A DNA stretch of 64,000 bases from Symbiodinium natans (lineage: Eukaryota; Sar; Dinophyceae; Suessiales; Symbiodiniaceae): positions 1 through 64,000 of the forward strand of contig CAJNDS010001668.1 of NCBI GenBank assembly GCA_905221605.1, written 5' to 3'. Shown here piece after piece: positions 13,461 to 21,900 of the stretch. The first letter of the stretch is position 1, and each line of letters starts with the position of its first letter. A model generated the notes under the pieces. It was not told where the DNA came from. It saw only the letters and a program-made list of their open reading frames with translations, and ran no database searches. A program made the translations under genes and the position numbers.

Positions 13461-13506
13461 GAAAAGCTGTAGGCACATGCTTGTCGTTCGACTCTGAAGC
13501 TCGAGC

Positions 13507-13514
13507 TATAAAAG
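13507..13514 (+). promoter_or_regulatory. TATA-like box upstream of the ATPase gene
   Basis: TATAAAAG lies 46 bases upstream of the first ATG (13,553), a canonical core-promoter spacing. Dinoflagellate nuclear genes generally lack TATA boxes, so its presence here is notable. Confidence 0.5.
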
Positions 13515-13552
13515 CACGTAGCGTCTGTATCTCTCGCGCCATTTCGTCATTC

Positions 13553-15280
13553 ATGGCTGGGATTGGTCGAGACGGGAATGTGAGTGTGGAATGCGGCATT
13601 GAGGCCACCAGAGGCATGCATCTATCCAAGTTGCTGCCCTTCCCCACATGGACTGATCAGGCCGTAGGCGGCGTATCTGTCCTGGATCTTCCACTTCAGG
13701 GTCTATCGGGCAACCAGTCTCTTCTCAAGCACTTTGTTGACATCATCAACGACGTCCCTCCTCCCGACAAAAACATCATTGAGACAACAGTCAACAGTGG
13801 CAGCTGGGGCAGACGCGAACTCCCCGAACCATTCTGTCCCAAAACAGACATGGATGTCAAGCTAGTCACTCAGTTTGTGGTGATCCCACAAAACAACGGT
13901 AAAGTATGTGTGGTGACGCACATGTACTCCCCCGACCTGAAACTTAGCAAGTCCACTGTGGAGGCACTTTGCTACAGCGCCCCACAAACCCTGCAGTGGC
14001 AGGGCCACGCCATGACCTTCAGGAAAGGTTGGCAATGGTTCTTAGAGCAGATGGGCGGTTGGCAGTGTAGGCAATACGCTCTGTCCCACGTGCTCCCGTC
14101 CGAAAAAGGTCGTGCTGACAAAGCCGGCAACTACATGTCAGGTCTTACAGAGGAGGAGGTTGACAAGGGGTTTGCCTTCATCGAGGAAGAAGCTGGCCGA
14201 CTTGGCAGCGAGTGGAGACGAGTCCAGTGGACAACCAAGAACTTAAACATCAACCCCGAATCCCCGATTTTTGGTTGGCCGCTCGGACTTGTGGAGAAGT
14301 CATTGAAGGCCATTCAGACTGACGGCGTCCTCACACTCCCCACTGAGGATTTCTACTTTACTCTTGCAGACTTAGACTACTCATTTCTGCAATTCGCCGG
14401 CCGCCACGTCATCAAGATGATGAAAACCCATGCAGTGGGCATCATTGGGGGGCCTGGCAGCGGCAAGACGCCACTTGCTAGGATCATCGCCCTTTGTGCC
14501 TCTCGCTACTGGAAACGTGTCCTGAATGTCACAACCCCGGCATCCTATCGCGAATCCAGTGAGTTTGACTTCTTTCGAGGCCAGCCAGGGCGAAAAGACA
14601 GACCAGACATCTACGATGACGGATGTCTCGCCGATGAACCCGTCCGCAAGTTGAAGGGCTTCACCGACGTGGGCTGTACCATGCTCACAAAGGAGCGGTG
14701 GGGAGCCGCAAAGTTTGTGAAGGGACAATTCCGTGTTTTCGTTTGCAATGACTACGTGCTCACAGGATTCCTCAAGGAAAATCAGGACATTCGTCCTGGC
14801 ATCACCATTCGCATGTCACATGAGGACTTCGTGAAGGTCATCGCCCCCATGTTCCCCAGCAACACAGAGGACCCACACATTATGGCTGTGTTGAAGCGAG
14901 CAAACGTTATCGTCAATGCCGGCAAAATCATGATGTACCGCAAAGCAACCGAAAATGAAGTCAGCGTCCCTTGCCTTATCATGGAAAAAGCTGTGGATTT
15001 CTTGAAGCCTGCAGCTGCAAAGCGGTACATGCAGTATCGCGACGCGATCAGTACAAAACATGCAGACTTTGATGAAGACGTCAAGTGGGAGGCTGCCTAT
15101 GTGGATGCTATCCTCGCTGATCAGGCCCCTCCGTTGCCACGACCCACGATTGTCGGGGGTTCTCGAAGCCCGTTCCTTGACAGCGAGGGTGCAGCCCCAT
15201 CAGCAGCACCCACGACACCACCTCCATCTGCCGCGCCTGCTGTGCCAAAGGCATTTCCGAAATATAAAACCTATGGCTAA
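13553..15280 (+). CDS. P-loop ATPase / SF3-helicase-like replication protein
   Basis: 575 residues from the first ATG; the open frame extends 24 codons upstream but only from a TTG and across the TATA box. Walker A GGPGSGKT is at residues 299-306, a Walker B-like IYDD at 353-356, and an FVCND strand ending in Asn399 fits SF3 motif C. This arrangement resembles the helicase half of viral and plasmid Rep proteins. The N-terminal 290 residues show no HUH or Tyr nuclease motif that I can identify. The last 45 residues are Pro/Ala/Ser-rich, a likely disordered tail. Inferred role: ATP-driven DNA unwinding or replication of the surrounding element, perhaps acting on the hairpin array just upstream. 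It could instead be another AAA-type ATPase. The P-loop is certain; the SF3 assignment is moderate. Confidence 0.75.
   Translation: MAGIGRDGNVSVECGIEATRGMHLSKLLPFPTWTDQAVGGVSVLDLPLQGLSGNQSLLKHFVDIINDVPPPDKNIIETTVNSGSWGRRELPEPFCPKTDMDVKLVTQFVVIPQNNGKVCVVTHMYSPDLKLSKSTVEALCYSAPQTLQWQGHAMTFRKGWQWFLEQMGGWQCRQYALSHVLPSEKGRADKAGNYMSGLTEEEVDKGFAFIEEEAGRLGSEWRRVQWTTKNLNINPESPIFGWPLGLVEKSLKAIQTDGVLTLPTEDFYFTLADLDYSFLQFAGRHVIKMMKTHAVGIIGGPGSGKTPLARIIALCASRYWKRVLNVTTPASYRESSEFDFFRGQPGRKDRPDIYDDGCLADEPVRKLKGFTDVGCTMLTKERWGAAKFVKGQFRVFVCNDYVLTGFLKENQDIRPGITIRMSHEDFVKVIAPMFPSNTEDPHIMAVLKRANVIVNAGKIMMYRKATENEVSVPCLIMEKAVDFLKPAAAKRYMQYRDAISTKHADFDEDVKWEAAYVDAILADQAPPLPRPTIVGGSRSPFLDSEGAAPSAAPTTPPPSAAPAVPKAFPKYKTYG
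15263..15270 (+). promoter_or_regulatory. TATA-like box upstream of the small acidic gene
   Basis: TATAAAAC overlaps the last codons of the ATPase gene and lies 92 bases upstream of the ATG at 15,355. It recurs in the same relative position as the boxes ahead of the other two genes. Composition is AT-rich here, so chance occurrence is possible. Confidence 0.35.
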
Positions 15281-15281
15281 A

Positions 15282-15363
15282 GTAATTTCACTAAATATAA
15301 CACCTATATACTTGTGTTTTTTTGGTATTGTCAAGTCTGAAACTATATTTGCTTATGTCGCAG
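15282..15363 (+). other. Possible 82-nt intron
   Basis: An ATG at 15,273 (overlapping the ATPase stop) followed by GCT AAA leads into GTAATTTC. The segment is pyrimidine-rich near 15,311-15,325 and ends TATGTCGCAG. Removing it joins M-A-K in frame to V-H-I-K-Q-E of the small acidic protein. The alternative is simple initiation at the ATG at 15,355 inside this segment, giving M-S-Q-V-H-I-K-Q-E. Sequence alone does not decide. Confidence 0.35.
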
Positions 15364-15726
15364 GTCCACATCAAGCAAGAACAGCATCGCTTTCATCGTT
15401 GCCTGTCGACCCTTTCCGGTGAGGTCATTGATATTTGCTCGCCGCCCAAGAAATCTGCCCGCACGGACCACTTGCTTGAAGTGAAGACCGAGAGCATCAA
15501 TCAAGCAGGGTCTTCCTGTGACGATCGCACCGAAAGTCCTCGAGCCAAGCCCGTGGACTTGGAGCCTCCCTCTCCGAAGTCTCCACTTGCACCTGGCAGC
15601 CCCAAGTCTCCACTTGTGCCTGGCAGCCCCATGGATCTTGCAGAGGAAGTCCATGACCCTATGGATGATCTCTCTGATGAACTTGAGGCTGAGCTGGACA
15701 AATTGGAGTCTGAGATTGACTCGTGA
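15355..15726 (+). CDS. Small acidic protein with SUMO-interaction and sumoylation-type motifs
   Basis: 123 residues from the ATG at 15,355 (or an upstream start joined by an 82-nt intron). Visible motifs: two psi-K-x-E sumoylation consensus sites, IKQE (Lys7) and VKTE (Lys44). A hydrophobic VIDI core at residues 24-27 is followed by Cys, Ser and Pro, typical of a SUMO-interacting motif. A short basic PKK at 31-33 could aid nuclear import. Next come duplicated SPKSPLAPGSP/SPKSPLVPGSP segments that look phosphorylatable. The last 30 residues are strongly acidic (DDLSDELEAELDKLESEID) and could form a helix. It lies between the ATPase and transposase genes in the same orientation. I do not recognise a family. 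Inference: an adaptor that links the element to host nuclear SUMO machinery. Composition alone could mimic these motifs. Confidence 0.6.
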   Translation: MSQVHIKQEQHRFHRCLSTLSGEVIDICSPPKKSARTDHLLEVKTESINQAGSSCDDRTESPRAKPVDLEPPSPKSPLAPGSPKSPLVPGSPMDLAEEVHDPMDDLSDELEAELDKLESEIDS

Positions 15727-15828
15727 ACACCATCGTCGTCTGCTGAGAGCACACAAGCACATTCCAGGAAGTAGACACACCGCCGTGCACAAGTTGCTGA
15801 AACACACACACGCACACACAATGTGGTC

Positions 15829-16008
15829 TTAAGGTTTAGGATATATGTGCTAAAGATTTACGAGTTAGGGTTTAGGATATAAGAGCTACAGATTTACGAG
15901 ATAAGGTTGAGGATATAAGTGCTGAAGATTTACGAGTTAGGGTTTAGGATATAAGTCCTAAAGATTTACGAGATAAGGTTGAGGATATAAGTGCTACAGA
16001 TTTAAGAG
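15829..16008 (+). repeat. Five 36-bp iterons
   Basis: Five contiguous 36-bp units start at 15,829, 15,865, 15,901, 15,937 and 15,973. They alternate between a 'TTAGGGTTTAGGATATAAG' form and an 'ATAAGGTTGAGGATATAAG' form, each ending AGATTTACGAG. They sit in the 560-bp gap between the small acidic gene and the transposase gene. The alternation implies a 72-bp ancestral dimer. Each unit carries a telomere-like word. Confidence 0.95.
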
Positions 16009-16131
16009 TTGCAAGGTCTAGAACTTGTAGCTTCGTATTTGCCTCACACTTTTTTTTGATGCTTATAAGGGAGATAAATGAGTAAGCAGTGCACAGCATT
16101 TTGACATGTCTGCCCAGCTTGCAGGATGAGG

Positions 16132-16139
16132 TATAAAAA
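16132..16139 (+). promoter_or_regulatory. TATA-like box upstream of the transposase gene
   Basis: TATAAAAA, 160 bases upstream of the transposase ATG at 16,292. An ATG at 16,172 lies 40 bases downstream, in frame with the transposase, but reads only 27 codons to a TAG at 16,253. It could be an upstream ORF, or the first exon of a gene with a very short intron. Confidence 0.35.
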
Positions 16140-16291
16140 AAAACTGCTCTGCCTGCACACTTGCTCGTTTCATGTTTGGCATGATCACTCGGGATGCGTG
16201 CTCGCCCATGTTTCTGCGCGCCTTCGCAAATTTTATACAAACAGTTTTGGTGTAGACACATTTTTTTCAAAGCCGCTTCGTAGCCGTGCCC

Positions 16292-17527
16292 ATGCAGAAG
16301 CACCAGAAGTTCAATCCCTTCCCCGACCGCAAGAAAGGCGTGCACCGCATGATTCACAAGAAGCCCAGCACCAAGAAATCTTCGTCCTGGCTCAAAGTTC
16401 CCTATGTCAAAGACAAGAACAAGGATGCCTTCGTACGAGTGGAGCAAGCCAAATGGAAACGCACCATACAAGAGCTCTTGTCTGCAGATGAGAGGGAGAT
16501 CATTCGCATTCTCACTGAGGATGGTCTTCTACCTGATTGGAAAGGAGCCCCATGCCCTCATTGTAGACACGGCAAACTCAGCGCACTCACAACCAATGGC
16601 CGGGACCAGATACTCAGGCATCGCTGCAATGGCAAAGGCTGCCAGCGATACTTCCTCCCCCAGCATCTGCATCCCATCTTTTCCTCAACCAAGGGGCCGG
16701 AGGGCCACACGCTGCAGATGCAGGCAGCTGCCTTGCTACTGCGTCTGCTGCACGTGCCCCTGTCAAGCATCCATGTCCTCACACACATCAATCACAAGGC
16801 ATTGGAGAGAATGAGCAGAAACCTGATGATCACCCGAAAGGGCTATGTGCAAGAGAAGGAGAAAAAAATCAAGTTCGGAGGATGTCCCCGTGCCTGGAAG
16901 GAAGTGGAAGCGGACGAGGCAACCTTTGACAAGCGCACTCTCACCCCACAGGAACATCATCCGGAAGACGGTAAGACGGTGATGTGGGAACAGTGGGGGG
17001 CCATAGTTCAACGAGGATGCCCAGAGACTCTAGTCCTCACCAAGCTCAACCCTGCCATGACTGTTCCCAGGGCACCTGGGCCAGGAGCCATCCGGAAGGT
17101 TGATTGGAAGCCGTGTGCTCAGAAGTTCCTTGTGAATCGCAACGTGATCCTTCACCCCGATTCCGCTCGTTCATACCGCATGAAGCTGCCCGGAGTCCTG
17201 CACGATGCGGTGGTCCACAAGAAGCGAAGGGTCAAGAAGAAGGGTAAGTGGGTCTGGCTGAAGCCTACCTTCGTTCGCATTTCGAAACACAAGCTTCCTG
17301 ACGGTCGTAAGATTTCTTGCAAAGCAGGAACGCAAATTGTGGACCGGGCATGGAAATTCATCAAGGAGAGGCTGTCCAGGAACCAGCATGTCAAGTCATC
17401 TTCCCTCATGCTCACTGCACAGATCCGGAGTGCACAGTATGAATACTGGCCCCGGAAAGATGACCTTTGGGTGTGCACGGGCAAGCTGGTGGCCCAGTAC
17501 ATGAGGGGCATCATCGGCAAGCCCTAA
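16292..17527 (+). CDS. IS1595/Merlin-like (ISXO2-type) DDE transposase
   Basis: 411 residues from the ATG at 16,292; a GTG two codons upstream also opens the frame. The N-terminus is basic. A zinc ribbon follows: CPHC (Cys88, Cys91) and C-x4-C (Cys112, Cys117), as in IS1595 transposases. The catalytic core shows EADEATFDKR with Asp208, and VILHPDSARSY with Asp290, matching the 'DSARxY' signature of the ISXO2 fold. A third position lies in GTQIVDRAWKFIKERL, where Asp351 occupies the place usually held by Glu or Asn. The family cuts and pastes DNA between terminal inverted repeats. It is intact, with no stop or frameshift. In eukaryotes the related Merlin transposons normally carry only this gene; here two other genes precede it. 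The possible third-residue change to Asp should be confirmed by alignment. Confidence 0.85.
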   Translation: MQKHQKFNPFPDRKKGVHRMIHKKPSTKKSSSWLKVPYVKDKNKDAFVRVEQAKWKRTIQELLSADEREIIRILTEDGLLPDWKGAPCPHCRHGKLSALTTNGRDQILRHRCNGKGCQRYFLPQHLHPIFSSTKGPEGHTLQMQAAALLLRLLHVPLSSIHVLTHINHKALERMSRNLMITRKGYVQEKEKKIKFGGCPRAWKEVEADEATFDKRTLTPQEHHPEDGKTVMWEQWGAIVQRGCPETLVLTKLNPAMTVPRAPGPGAIRKVDWKPCAQKFLVNRNVILHPDSARSYRMKLPGVLHDAVVHKKRRVKKKGKWVWLKPTFVRISKHKLPDGRKISCKAGTQIVDRAWKFIKERLSRNQHVKSSSLMLTAQIRSAQYEYWPRKDDLWVCTGKLVAQYMRGIIGKP

Positions 17528-17779
17528 TGCCACAAGCAAATTGCTTTCATGCACATTCCCGTTCTCGCTTACATTCATTGCCCTTTCTTGATCGTATGCA
17601 TATCGCAATACTCGCGTGCTCAGCAATGCTGCATATACCAGGATTACACACACACCCGCACTCGCAGGAGCAAAAAAAATGGCTCGAATTACTGATGGAA
17701 AATTTTTGGCAACCAAAATGACATCTCAGGTCACATGGCCGCATTCATCTTGGCTGCCTCTTGGAAGTGTGTGTCTGGT
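17528..17779. other. 3' flank of the transposase gene
   Basis: No gene is seen. It contains one short dyad, TTTTTGG-CA-ACCAAAA near 17,703-17,717, that could be a hairpin, and a short CACA run. Confidence 0.5.
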
Positions 17780-17852
17780 TCAGGGTTTAGGGTTTAGGAT
17801 TTAGGGTTTAGGGTCTAGGGTTTAGGGTTTAGGGTTTAGGGCTTAGGGTTTA
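17780..17852 (+). repeat. Interstitial telomere-like tract (TTTAGGG)n
   Basis: About ten units of TTTAGGG with a few variants (TTTAGGA, TCTAGGG, CTTAGGG). It lies inside the candidate element, 70 bp before its right inverted motif. Confidence 0.95.
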
Positions 17853-17920
17853 TTTTTTAGGCGTGTCTGTGAGAGAGATGGGACGATATACAGAATATTC
17901 TATGACTTCAACCCAAAAAG

Positions 17921-17946
17921 GGTAGGTACATCGGGGGGGGGGTAGC

Positions 17947-17977
<31 letters not shown>
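17921..17977 (-). repeat. Right terminal inverted repeat candidate
   Basis: GGTAGGTACAT, C, a run of 10 G, TAGCATATG, then a TA run. Read in reverse complement it parallels 12,566-12,617. Sequence beyond it reverts abruptly to AT-rich spacer. Confidence 0.6.
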
Positions 17978-17983
<6 letters not shown>

Positions 17984-18530
17984 GAGTAGAAACAAGATCA
18001 AAGAATCGATGCGAGAAGGCGAGATCCCCATATTGAAAATTCCTCCCCCATTCCAATTCTCGATAGATTTCAGATTCCAATCAGAAAAAAAAGAAAAAAT
18101 AGAACAACAAAGATTTATATGAAAAAAGAAAGAATCTCATATTCCATTCCTATGAAAGAACATCATCTTTATGAGAATGATATTTATTATATGATGAATA
18201 AATCGAGATTTTTGCACCATCAGAATATTTTTTTACTTTGGATAGTTTATCTCTTTTTTATTTCATATATTTAAGAATCTTCGAATCTTTCGCCTTTCTA
18301 GGATGCCTCGTAATTGGGGGTGGTAGCGGGCTTTTAAGCACGTCGAAGTGTCTTGGAGAGTTCGAAATTCTTCTTATTTATCTGGCTATAGATTCCCTTT
18401 CATTTGCTTGGGCGCACATGCCACTTGGGCGATATGTTTCACCTCGTGTAAATCTTTTTCAATCGTTGCATGCTTGTCCTGATCTTCCTGTTAGCTTGTC
18501 CTACCGCGATCTTTAACTCAAGATCCCGCA
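17978..18530. other. AT-rich gene-free spacer
   Basis: AT-rich with A- and T-runs, similar in composition to 11,481-12,563. No protein-like open frame is recognised. Confidence 0.6.
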
Positions 18531-18544
18531 AAATCCAAATATTG

Positions 18545-18900
18545 AGGAAACATGCGCTCACAGAGGTCGCGATCTGGATCTCAAGAGCTACCCAAAACAC
18601 GTGATCGAGAGAAGAAACACGTACAAACAACATATTTGGAGCAACATGAGCTCACGGACACCGCGATCCCAAGCTCTCCAGAACACGCGCTGGAGACCAA
18701 AAAAACGTACGAAGACAAAACCACCATGTGGTATTGATAGGACTAGACCGAATTGTCGATTTTAAATACGTGCTTCTACGGCATATTCAGGGCTCACATA
18801 GACCGCGTTCGATCCAGATCCACGCCACTCTCCGAAACATGCGCTCTTCAGAGAGCACACGCGCATACAGCGCACGATTTATAACGCAACGACTGCGCAT
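18545..18900. repeat. Three diverged copies of a roughly 100-bp repeat
   Basis: Segments starting near 18,550, 18,645 and 18,788 share GCTCAC, a GAYCGCG/ACCGCG core, a GATCY-rich middle, ACTCTCC-like words and a final ACACGCGCTG or ACATGCGCTC. Identity is modest, so this is an old tandem repeat. Confidence 0.55.
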
Positions 18901-18959
18901 CGGTCGCAACCCCGGTCTGTTTTAGAGAAAACTACTGGTATATAGATTCAATACCGCCC

Positions 18960-21900
18960 CACCCCCCCCCCTCCCATTATCCGCGATAGTTTCACATTTG
19001 ATGTTCCTTGTGTCTCGTGCCTACTTCTCAGGGCGGCGCGGAAACAAGAACCACAAAACAAAGAAGGGGCAACGCATGGCCCCGATTCCCTCGCTTCACT
19101 AGCTTGTCCTTCAGCAAAAGCAAAGGTCAGCCAGGGCTTAGGGCATTCACCTGTTGAAGGGGGCAACTCAGAAGCAGAGAGGCTTCCTGGCTTTAAGGCT
19201 TCGGGTTTCGGGTCTAGGGCTGTGTGCCGAACAAGCCCTCGATCCTACAGCTTGCAATTTGGGGGGGCTTTCGGAAGCCAGGGCTACATGTCGAAGTTTA
19301 AAGACTGGTCTGGCGCAAATGAGAATTCTGAGAAGCTGGTCCTAGGGCCTGCTTAGGGCTTATATGGGAAGGTTCAGGGTTTAGCACAGGGCTTAATGGA
19401 TTAACTGTACTTCAAAGTCTAGGGGTTGGTGCCCAAGCCAATTTTTTGCTTTGCCCCGCGGTCATCGCCGAGCCATGGCGTCCTTGCAGCCAGAAACCCT
19501 GAACGGAGATGGGTGTTTAGGGTTCTTGGTTTAGGGCCCGGGGGCGTAAGGTCTTTTGTCCTTTCGGGGTGTAGGAGCTCGACGGTACCTACGGTCCATG
19601 GTTTCTGGGGGCCTTGCGGCTTGCAGATTCAAGGTTCCCTATTCAGGGCGTCTTGCTTGTTTCAAGACACAGCCTCACACAAGGCTTCTCATAAAGTAAT
19701 GCGCAAAAGCATGTGGTGATTTCTGACCTTCCCCTAAGGACACACATCCCCACTAAAAGGCTTGCTTGTCTCAAGGCTGTTGTCGGCCCTACATCCGCCT
19801 AAACCCCACAACAACCCTCAACCCTGCACCTAATCCCTCCGTGAAAGCCTCTCCTCGAGGTTCTAGAGTTTAGGCGAGAAACCCTTGTACAACCCTGTAA
19901 CCCCTAAACCCAGACTCAAGTCAGTAGGTGGCGCAGCCTTCGTCATCAAACTCTGCATCCCTGCGGAACTTTATCTCTTTTTGGGGGAGGGGACACCTGT
20001 TACAATTCGGGCTGAAAGGCTTACGGCGTCGAAAGTGGGAGCATGATCTATACGGTCTAGGGGTGAGCCTACAGGTCCCCAAAAAAAAACCTGTTCTGCC
20101 CCCTGGCCCCATCCCAACAGAAACCCCCACCAGTCACTCAACCCCAAAAAGCCCCAAAACCCTAGGACCTAAACCCACAACACGAAACCCTGAACCCACG
20201 ATGCCGGGCTGGGAGGGGGGGGGGGGCAAGCGGACGTCACAAAAGGGACCGTCCACGGCGACCGCCAGCCTCAAGCATGCTGCCATTTTCCTGAACGCTT
20301 GTCCCAGGGTAGTTTCGTGGTCTTCAGTATGGGCCCTTAAATGGGGAGCCCTTACATACCCTTTCTATACCCAAGAGAACCCAGGGGTCCCCGCTTCACC
20401 ACTCTCTAAGGAAGGTAGAGGACCCAGATTGAGGGACCATGAGACTACCCTAAGAGCTTGGGATCGAAACAAGCCACACTCCAGGGTGTATTGTTAGGGT
20501 TTTGTTTGGGCTTAGGGTTTGGGTGGGGGGGGAGGGTTCAGAGTTCTCAAGGTTTGGGGGCTTTGAGGGTTTGGGGTTTGAGGGTTTGAGGGTTTTTGGG
20601 TTTTAGGGCTTCCGGAAAGTTTCGGGGTTTTAAGATTTAGGTTTTGAGGGTTTTAAGGTTTCGGGCCTAGGGATTTTGGAGTTTTCGGAACGCAGGGCTG
20701 AGGGACACGTTTTAAACACAGCAGCTCTGATATCTAACCCTGCACTTCTGAATCCTGGAACAGCCCCATCGTCTCAACCTGTCAGAACTAGCCCTTGTAA
20801 AAACATCTCTTTAGGGTTTGTAGGTTTAAGACTTTGGTGTCGGGCTTCCTAAACAAGATCCGAGGAGGTTAAACCGACTGCGAAGGATCGAACTATCCCT
20901 CAGAAAGGCCCACAAGCCATCGCAGGGCCCACCTGCAGGACTGTCGGGTCAACATAGCTCGTCCCGGACTTGGCGCAGACAGGGATGATGTCCTCCTGCG
21001 TTTTTTGGGGCCCGGAGGTTTGACTGTTGTAGTTGCAGGGATATTGTTGTTCAGGGTGTGTAGTTGCAGAACAAAGTGGGGCTGCTTAGGGTTGAGTTGG
21101 GGGTTCAGGGCTCCAGGTTTTGAGGCTTCTAGTTACTCTAGTTGCCAGGATAAGGGTTTATGGCTTCGGGCCCTGAACCCTAAACCCTACCCCTTAACCC
21201 CTCATCGGTTTTGTATGAAGGGTGCCTAAACCCTGGAAGGTTTTGCTTGCGGTTGGCAAGTGCCTCCCCCCCATGACGGTGGGGCGGCCGCGAGGAGGAA
21301 GAGCCGCCCGACATAGCCACGGTCGAGGGGTTTAGGGTGGGCCAGGGAGTGGGGGCTCTTTGGGGTTTGGGTTTGGGGCTCAGGGTTTGAGGCCAGGGCC
21401 GCTCGGGGGCGGCAGGCTTGCAAGAACCGGTGTGCCATGGTGCTCCTGCCCTGCAAGGGTGGTGCGACTCTCAGATTTCAAGGGCTTGGGTCATCAGATG
21501 TAGGGCTAATATACGGCAAATTCCTGACCTCTGTGCTCAGTGCATGCTCAGCTCCCCTAAACTTTACGAGGGGGTGCTATAACACGAACGCTCTGCCTGC
21601 TCATCCAGCCCGATGTGGTCCCACATGCCCGGAATGGTCCAATCCTCAAGTTTTTCAAAAAGTTCAGATTTAGGGGCTTTGGGTTGAGGATTTAGGGTTA
21701 CTCTACAATTAGGGTTTGGGGCTTGGGGGGGCTCAGTCTTTGTCAGAGGGCGGGGTGGCGGGTAGGGTGGGGGCGGGTCGGGCGGGGCACGGGGGGGGGG
21801 GGGCGTTTGCAGGATTCTCCAATTTTGGGGTAGACAAGGGGTACCCTAAACCCTAAACCCTGAACCCTAAACCCTAAACCCTATTTGGTAAATCACATCT

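Larger units (their letters stand above)
12566..17977 (+). mobile_element. Candidate new DNA transposon or virus-like element: ATPase + SUMO-motif protein + IS1595-like transposase
   Basis: A 5.4-kb unit of higher GC than both AT-rich flanks, bounded by an inverted motif. Seen directly: the left end has a TA run, 13 C, then ATGTACCTACC. The right end has GGTAGGTACAT, C, 10 G, then a TA run. Between them, in order, lie a 118-bp hairpin-repeat array, a P-loop ATPase gene, a small acidic protein gene, five 36-bp iterons, a DDE transposase gene and a short telomere-like tract. All three genes read left to right and each has a TATAAAA-type box upstream. Inference: one mobile or integrated unit. 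A target-site duplication cannot be seen because both ends sit in TA repeats. Alternatively, the transposase alone is mobile and the neighbours are host sequence. I know of no described element with this gene set. Confidence 0.6.

Noticed and set aside
13553-15280. HUH rolling-circle nuclease domain in the ATPase N-terminus
   Set aside because: I could not find paired His or a YxxxK-type motif in the first 290 residues.
16292-17527. Bacterial contamination as the source of the IS1595-like transposase
   Set aside because: Flanks hold TTTAGGG tracts and AT-rich eukaryotic-like spacer, there is no bacterial gene context, and the neighbouring protein has SUMO-type motifs.
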